Positions 6,686 through 9,864 of a stretch of 9,864 bases of DNA are shown here, piece after piece. The position numbers were made by a program, and so were the translations under genes. Positions within the stretch are counted from its first letter, which is position 1. Every line of letters begins with the position of its first letter. The stretch is from Anaerolineae bacterium. GTDB lineage: Bacteria; Chloroflexota; Anaerolineae; Promineifilales; Promineifilaceae. The notes beneath the pieces were generated by a model. It worked only from the letters and a program-made list of their open reading frames with translations. It did not search any database and was not told where the DNA came from. The stretch covers positions 1 through 9,864 of the forward strand of contig JANQGC010000270.1 of assembly GCA_028277515.1 (NCBI GenBank), written 5' to 3'.

Positions 6686-7464
6686 ACGAAGCCGTAACAT
6701 CTTCAGTTCCAACCCTGCAAGTCAAGAAGCTGACCAAGCGTTTTGACGGGGTCATCGCGCTCAATGAAGTGGACATGCATGTCATGCCCGGTGAGCTGGT
6801 CAGCCTGATTGGACCCAACGGCTCCGGCAAAACGACGATGTTTAACTGCATCACCGGCTTCCTCAAACCGGAAGGTGGCGTGGTGTTGTTCAAAGATCAA
6901 GATATTACCAATCTGCGGCCGGATAAAGTCGCTTTGCAAGGCATCTGCCGCACCTTTCAAAATGTGCGTATTCTGCCCAGCCTGACCGTCTTTGATAACG
7001 TGATGGCTGCCCTACAGCAGCACCAGGAAGATGATTTACTGCGCCGCCTGTTCCATACCAAAAAAATTCACGACCTGGAAGTGGAATCGACGGACCGTGT
7101 GCAGCGCCTCTTGGAAGAAGTGAGCCTGGCCGACTTGAGGGATGAACGGGTGGTTAACCTGGTGTATGGACACCGCAAACTGCTGGAGTTTGCTTGTGCC
7201 CTCATTCCCGAACCGGAAATTGTTCTGTTAGACGAACCGGCAGCGGGTGTCAATACAACGATGGTCGACCAAATGAAAGATCTTATTCTGCGGCTCAACA
7301 AAGATCAGGCCCGGACATTCCTGGTTGTGGAGCATAATATGGGCGTGGTCATGGATATTTCGGACCGGATCATTGTATTGGATTATGGCAAGAAAATTGC
7401 CGAGGGCACGCCCGGCGAAATTCAAAACAATGAATTGGTGAAAGAGGCATATTTTGGTCGTTGA
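6682..7464 (+). CDS. livG: LIV-type ABC transporter ATP-binding protein LivG
   Basis: One of two cytoplasmic ATPases powering uptake, 260 residues. Walker A is GPNGSGKT (44-51), the Q-loop is TFQNVR (Q93), Walker B with the catalytic glutamate is VLLDEPAAGVN (E185), and the H-loop is VVEHNM (H218). The DEPAAG.N form of Walker B and the GICRTFQ segment identify LivG rather than other ABC ATPases. The ABC signature is divergent, LVYGHRKLLEF (160-170), lacking the second-position Ser of LSGGQ; LivG proteins often vary here (LPYG, LSYG), so this need not mean loss of function. The start is GTG at 6682, overlapping the livM stop (GTGA); GGAG lies only two bases upstream, so coupling to livM translation is likely. 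Confidence 0.93.
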   Translation: MNEAVTSSVPTLQVKKLTKRFDGVIALNEVDMHVMPGELVSLIGPNGSGKTTMFNCITGFLKPEGGVVLFKDQDITNLRPDKVALQGICRTFQNVRILPSLTVFDNVMAALQQHQEDDLLRRLFHTKKIHDLEVESTDRVQRLLEEVSLADLRDERVVNLVYGHRKLLEFACALIPEPEIVLLDEPAAGVNTTMVDQMKDLILRLNKDQARTFLVVEHNMGVVMDISDRIIVLDYGKKIAEGTPGEIQNNELVKEAYFGR

Positions 7465-8179
7465 TGATCTGATCATTGAAATGCGCGATGTTGAGGCTGG
7501 ATATGGGGAAATTGAGGTCCTCAAGGATGTCTCCATCAGTGTGTCAGAGGGACAAATCGTTTCTATTCTGGGGGCGAACGGGGCCGGAAAATCGACGCTT
7601 CTCAAAACCCTATTCGGCATTGTTAAACCGACCAGGGGAAACATATTAGTTGGCGGTGCGGATATTACCGGCAGCGGCGCAAGTGAGCGCCTGAATCGCA
7701 ATATGGCTTATGTACCTGAAGGGCGTTCCAATTTTCCGGGCATGACCGTGCAAGAAAACCTGGAGATGGGCGCTTATATGAGAAAGGACAGCGACCTGGT
7801 CGCTAAAGATGCCCAACGACTTTGCGAGCGGTTTCCCATTTTGCAGGAAAAACGGACTATTGCGGCGGGGAACCTGAGCGGCGGGCAGCAACAAATGTTG
7901 GAAATTGCCATGGCCTTGATGCTGAATCCGGACGTTTTGTTGATCGATGAACCAACGCTGGGCCTGGCCCCGATCCTGGTCACGGAAGTATTTGATGAAA
8001 TTCAAAAGATTAATGAGGAGGGTACAACGGTTGTGCTGGTGGAACAAAATGCAAAACGGGCGTTGGAAATCTCCCATTATGCTTATGTGTTGGAATTAGG
8101 GCGGATTCGCCTTCAAGGTCCGGCGAAGGACCTGGCGGAAGATGAAGAGGTGATCGCTTCATACCTGGGAGAAAGATAA
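7454..8179 (+). CDS. livF: LIV-type ABC transporter ATP-binding protein LivF
   Basis: Second ATPase, 241 residues. Walker A is GANGAGKS (40-47), then MAYVPEGRSNFPGMTVQENL (84-103), the LivF-specific segment replacing the usual Q-loop neighbourhood. The signature is LSGGQQQMLEIA (141-152), Walker B VLLIDEPTLGLAP (161-173, E166), and the switch position VEQNA has Gln198 in place of His, as is usual in LivF. The most likely start is TTG at 7454: AAAGAGG ends 6 bases upstream, and the reading overlaps livG by 11 bases. The first in-frame ATG (7481) has no ribosome site. Last gene of the tightly overlapping livHMGF block; repeat-rich DNA with a possible terminator follows. Confidence 0.93.
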   Translation: MVVDDLIIEMRDVEAGYGEIEVLKDVSISVSEGQIVSILGANGAGKSTLLKTLFGIVKPTRGNILVGGADITGSGASERLNRNMAYVPEGRSNFPGMTVQENLEMGAYMRKDSDLVAKDAQRLCERFPILQEKRTIAAGNLSGGQQQMLEIAMALMLNPDVLLIDEPTLGLAPILVTEVFDEIQKINEEGTTVVLVEQNAKRALEISHYAYVLELGRIRLQGPAKDLAEDEEVIASYLGER

Positions 8180-8182
8180 AGA

Positions 8183-8253
8183 GGTTGCACTCGTAACCGC
8201 GAAATCCATTTCGCGCTCTTATAACGAGGAATGGTTCGTAGCAACCGCTTTTT
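8183..8253 (+). terminator. Nested stem-loop with T run after livF, probable terminator
   Basis: GGTTGC (8183-8188) pairs with GCAACC (8241-8246). Inside it CTCGT (8190-8194) pairs with ACGAG (8224-8228), and the centre is the perfect hairpin CGCGAAAT-CC-ATTTCGCG (8198-8215). GCTTTTT (8247-8253) follows the outer stem. It starts three bases after the livF stop. Two smaller alternative hairpins of the form GGTT...AACC (8183-8198 and 8233-8246) compete with the outer stem, which could also mark this as a repetitive palindromic element. Confidence 0.5.
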
Positions 8254-8281
8254 AACCTTTACGAATTAATACAGTCATTAG

Positions 8282-8399
8282 GGTAAGTGCGCATTCTCAA
8301 ATGCGCGGGTTTTACCAGACCGGCATCCAGGATGCCTACTTACAGGCTGGCCATAATAATTTGCAAATTACCAACAGCGGTTTTACGGTTAAAGCCGTT
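8282..8399. repeat. Row of three further palindromes in the livF-M24 intergenic region
   Basis: First, GCGCATT-CTCA-AATGCGC (8289-8306) sits inside an outer pairing of GGTAA (8282-8286) with TTACC (8312-8316). Second, GGCATCC-A-GGATGCC (8322-8336) is a perfect 7-1-7 palindrome. Third, CGGTTTT (8378-8384) pairs with AAAGCCG (8391-8397) with one G-T, extended by two pairs to 8376-8399. No open reading frame of note is present from 8254 to 8444. These may be dispersed repeats, or structures that protect or terminate the transcript. No obvious promoter for the next gene was found. Confidence 0.5.
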
Positions 8400-8444
8400 A
8401 CTACAAACCCAATGAAATGAATAAATCGCCGATAGGAGAATGAC

Positions 8445-9650
8445 ATGTTAGTCAATAATGAACGACTGCGAGCAAAGATGGAGGCTGAGGATCTTGACGG
8501 GGTTGTCGCAGCGACGCTGCCCAATGTGCTTTATCTGGCCGGGTTTGAAAGTTTGGCCTTATCGGGCTTCCCTTATGATGGCCAATGTTATGCCATCATC
8601 ACGCGCGACACCATCGAAGATCCCGTCATCATCACCTCAACCGTGGAGATGGACCAACTGCTTGATGGCCATGCCCGGCGGTCGGTGCGCTTTGGAACTT
8701 TCTACCGGGAAGATACGGTCGGCTCTGTTCACCTGACTGAAGAAGAATTATGGCTTTACAATCATTCGGTTATTAAAGCGGAAAAACAATCACCCTTTGA
8801 AGCGCTGCTCTCTGCGCTGTGTGATCTTGGACTGGATGACAAGCGGGTAGGTATTGATGAACTTGGTCTGCTCGATGGATATTTCACCATGTTGGGCGAA
8901 AAACTTCCGAAAGCTGATTTTTGCAAGGTGTCGAGCATGCTGCGTTGGGTGCGTAAGGTGAAGAGTGAGGAAGAAATCACTCGCCTGCGCGGCTCGGCGA
9001 GGATGACGGAACAGGCTATTCGCTCGGCCGCTGCGATTGCCCGTGTTGGAGTGACCGAGTATGAATTGGCGCGGGAATTTGAACGATCCATTGTCAGCCA
9101 GGGCGGACGGCCGCAGATGACGCTGATTCGTTTCGGCCGCAACGCAGTTGCCGGACAGCGTCTGCCGGGGGATACCCAATTACAGAAAGGGGACACGATC
9201 TGGTTTGATGTCGGGGCCACCTTCAAAGGATATTGGTCTGATATTGCACGCATCTTTTGTCTGGGTGAACCCAGCGAGCGGGTAAAAAAGTTGTATGGGG
9301 CGCTTTTGGAAGGTGAAAAAGCCGGCATTGCCCAGACTAAGCCGGGCATGACCGGGGCGGACCTGTTTCATATCACGATGGAAGCGACGCGCAAGGCCGG
9401 CCATCCCGATTACCGGCGGCATCATGTCGGTCATGGCATTGGGGCCGAAGTGTACGAGCCACCCATCCTGGGGCCGGACAACCAGGATACGATTGAAGCC
9501 GGTTCGGTGATTAATATTGAAACACCCTATTATGAGTTTGGTCTAGGCGCTCTGCACGTTGAAGATCCCTATGTGGTGCGAGCGGATGGCGAGAATGAAC
9601 TCCTAACCACCCTGGGGCGAGAGCTACACATTATTCCTGTGGTAAGTTAA
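8445..9650 (+). CDS. M24-family metallohydrolase (Xaa-Pro peptidase / ectoine hydrolase superfamily)
   Basis: 401 residues in two parts: an N-terminal creatinase/prolidase-like domain (about 1-165) and the C-terminal pita-bread catalytic domain (about 175-400). All five dinuclear-metal ligands are visible: D255 (WFDVGA), D266 (WSDIARIF), H330 (VGHGIG), E359 (NIETPYYEFG) and E373 (HVEDPYVV). H326, four residues before the metal His, is kept. However, the segment where peptidases have a catalytic His (ALPHH-P type) reads VAGQRLPGD (235-243), and the later V-H-E/D motif reads EVYEPP with Y337. The enzyme is therefore probably a metal-dependent amidohydrolase or peptidase-like protein, but perhaps not a classic proline peptidase. 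The start has AGGAGAA with GGAG 6 bases upstream. It is followed after 21 bases by the flavin-oxidoreductase gene, and lies downstream of the importer, so it may act on the imported solute (inference). Confidence 0.88.
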   Translation: MLVNNERLRAKMEAEDLDGVVAATLPNVLYLAGFESLALSGFPYDGQCYAIITRDTIEDPVIITSTVEMDQLLDGHARRSVRFGTFYREDTVGSVHLTEEELWLYNHSVIKAEKQSPFEALLSALCDLGLDDKRVGIDELGLLDGYFTMLGEKLPKADFCKVSSMLRWVRKVKSEEEITRLRGSARMTEQAIRSAAAIARVGVTEYELAREFERSIVSQGGRPQMTLIRFGRNAVAGQRLPGDTQLQKGDTIWFDVGATFKGYWSDIARIFCLGEPSERVKKLYGALLEGEKAGIAQTKPGMTGADLFHITMEATRKAGHPDYRRHHVGHGIGAEVYEPPILGPDNQDTIEAGSVINIETPYYEFGLGALHVEDPYVVRADGENELLTTLGRELHIIPVVS

Positions 9651-9671
9651 CTGTTTTAGAGGAGGTCGCCT

Positions 9672-9864
9672 ATGCGGGTCAGCTTTGGATTACCCACTTG
9701 TATGGAAGGGATGATGTATCCGGTTCCATTTGCCACCCCGGAGCAAATGATTGATTTGGCCAATACGGCCGAATCCCTGGGCTACCATTCGGTGTGGGGC
9801 AACGATCATATGACCACCCAGCGTTATGTGCGTGAAGAATACGACACCCCGCCGAATTTCTGGG
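9672..9864 (+). CDS. Luciferase-like (LLM class) flavin-dependent oxidoreductase, N-terminal part (cut by window edge)
   Basis: The first 64 codons are present. MRVSFGLPTC is the first beta strand, TPEQMIDLANTAESLGYHSV (22-41) is the first helix and second strand, and VWGNDHMTTQRYV (41-53) is the characteristic W..DH segment of bacterial luciferase-like monooxygenases and F420-dependent reductases. FMN or F420 as cofactor cannot be decided from this part. The ATG has GGAGG 6 bases upstream, the best ribosome site in the window, and starts 21 bases after the M24 gene, so the two are co-transcribed and may act on the same compound (inference). Substrate unknown. Confidence 0.85.
   Translation, partial: MRVSFGLPTCMEGMMYPVPFATPEQMIDLANTAESLGYHSVWGNDHMTTQRYVREEYDTPPNFW

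Noticed and set aside
8762..9349. 195-codon minus-strand open frame inside the M24 gene
   Set aside because: It lies wholly opposite a gene with all metal-ligand motifs, shows no recognisable domain, and has the composition expected of an antisense shadow.

Overview
The window looks like a chromosomal piece of a free-living bacterium, most likely a Chloroflexota (Anaerolineae/Caldilineae-type) genome. That placement is an inference. It rests on the lipoprotein with a long AEEPA-repeat linker behind its lipobox, balanced base composition, intergenic DNA full of small palindromes and dispersed repeats, and the mix of gene families. No RNA gene, CRISPR array, phage gene or transposase gene was found.

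Layout. The left part (1-3100) is transcribed on the minus strand: an IclR-family regulator (2321-3100), then, behind its own promoter, a membrane-anchored GMC-type flavin oxidoreductase (299-2089), then the first 76 codons of an aldehyde dehydrogenase (1-229, cut by the window edge). The oxidase and dehydrogenase make a plausible two-step route from alcohol through aldehyde to acid. The right part (3210-9864) is transcribed on the plus strand. It holds a complete branched-chain amino-acid-type (LIV/HAAT) ABC importer: substrate-binding lipoprotein, two permeases and two ATPases. An M24-family metallohydrolase and the start of a luciferase-like flavin-dependent oxidoreductase follow.

Control. 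The IclR gene and the importer are divergent. Between them lies a perfect 7-1-7 palindrome of IclR-operator size, exactly between the -35 and -10 hexamers of a plausible promoter for the binding-protein gene. A hairpin and a dispersed repeat separate the binding-protein gene from the permease genes, which could let the binding protein be made in excess. The four remaining transporter genes overlap each other by 4 or 11 bases and are clearly translationally linked. A palindrome-rich stretch of 265 bases separates them from the M24/oxidoreductase pair.

Reading of the locus: an IclR-controlled uptake system for an amino-acid-like or other small carboxylated solute, with candidate degradative enzymes alongside. 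The substrate cannot be read from sequence. The most unusual protein is the M24 enzyme, which keeps all five metal ligands but appears to lack two of the active-site histidines of Xaa-Pro peptidases. Otherwise the genes are ordinary members of known families; I see no clear sign of a wholly new system.
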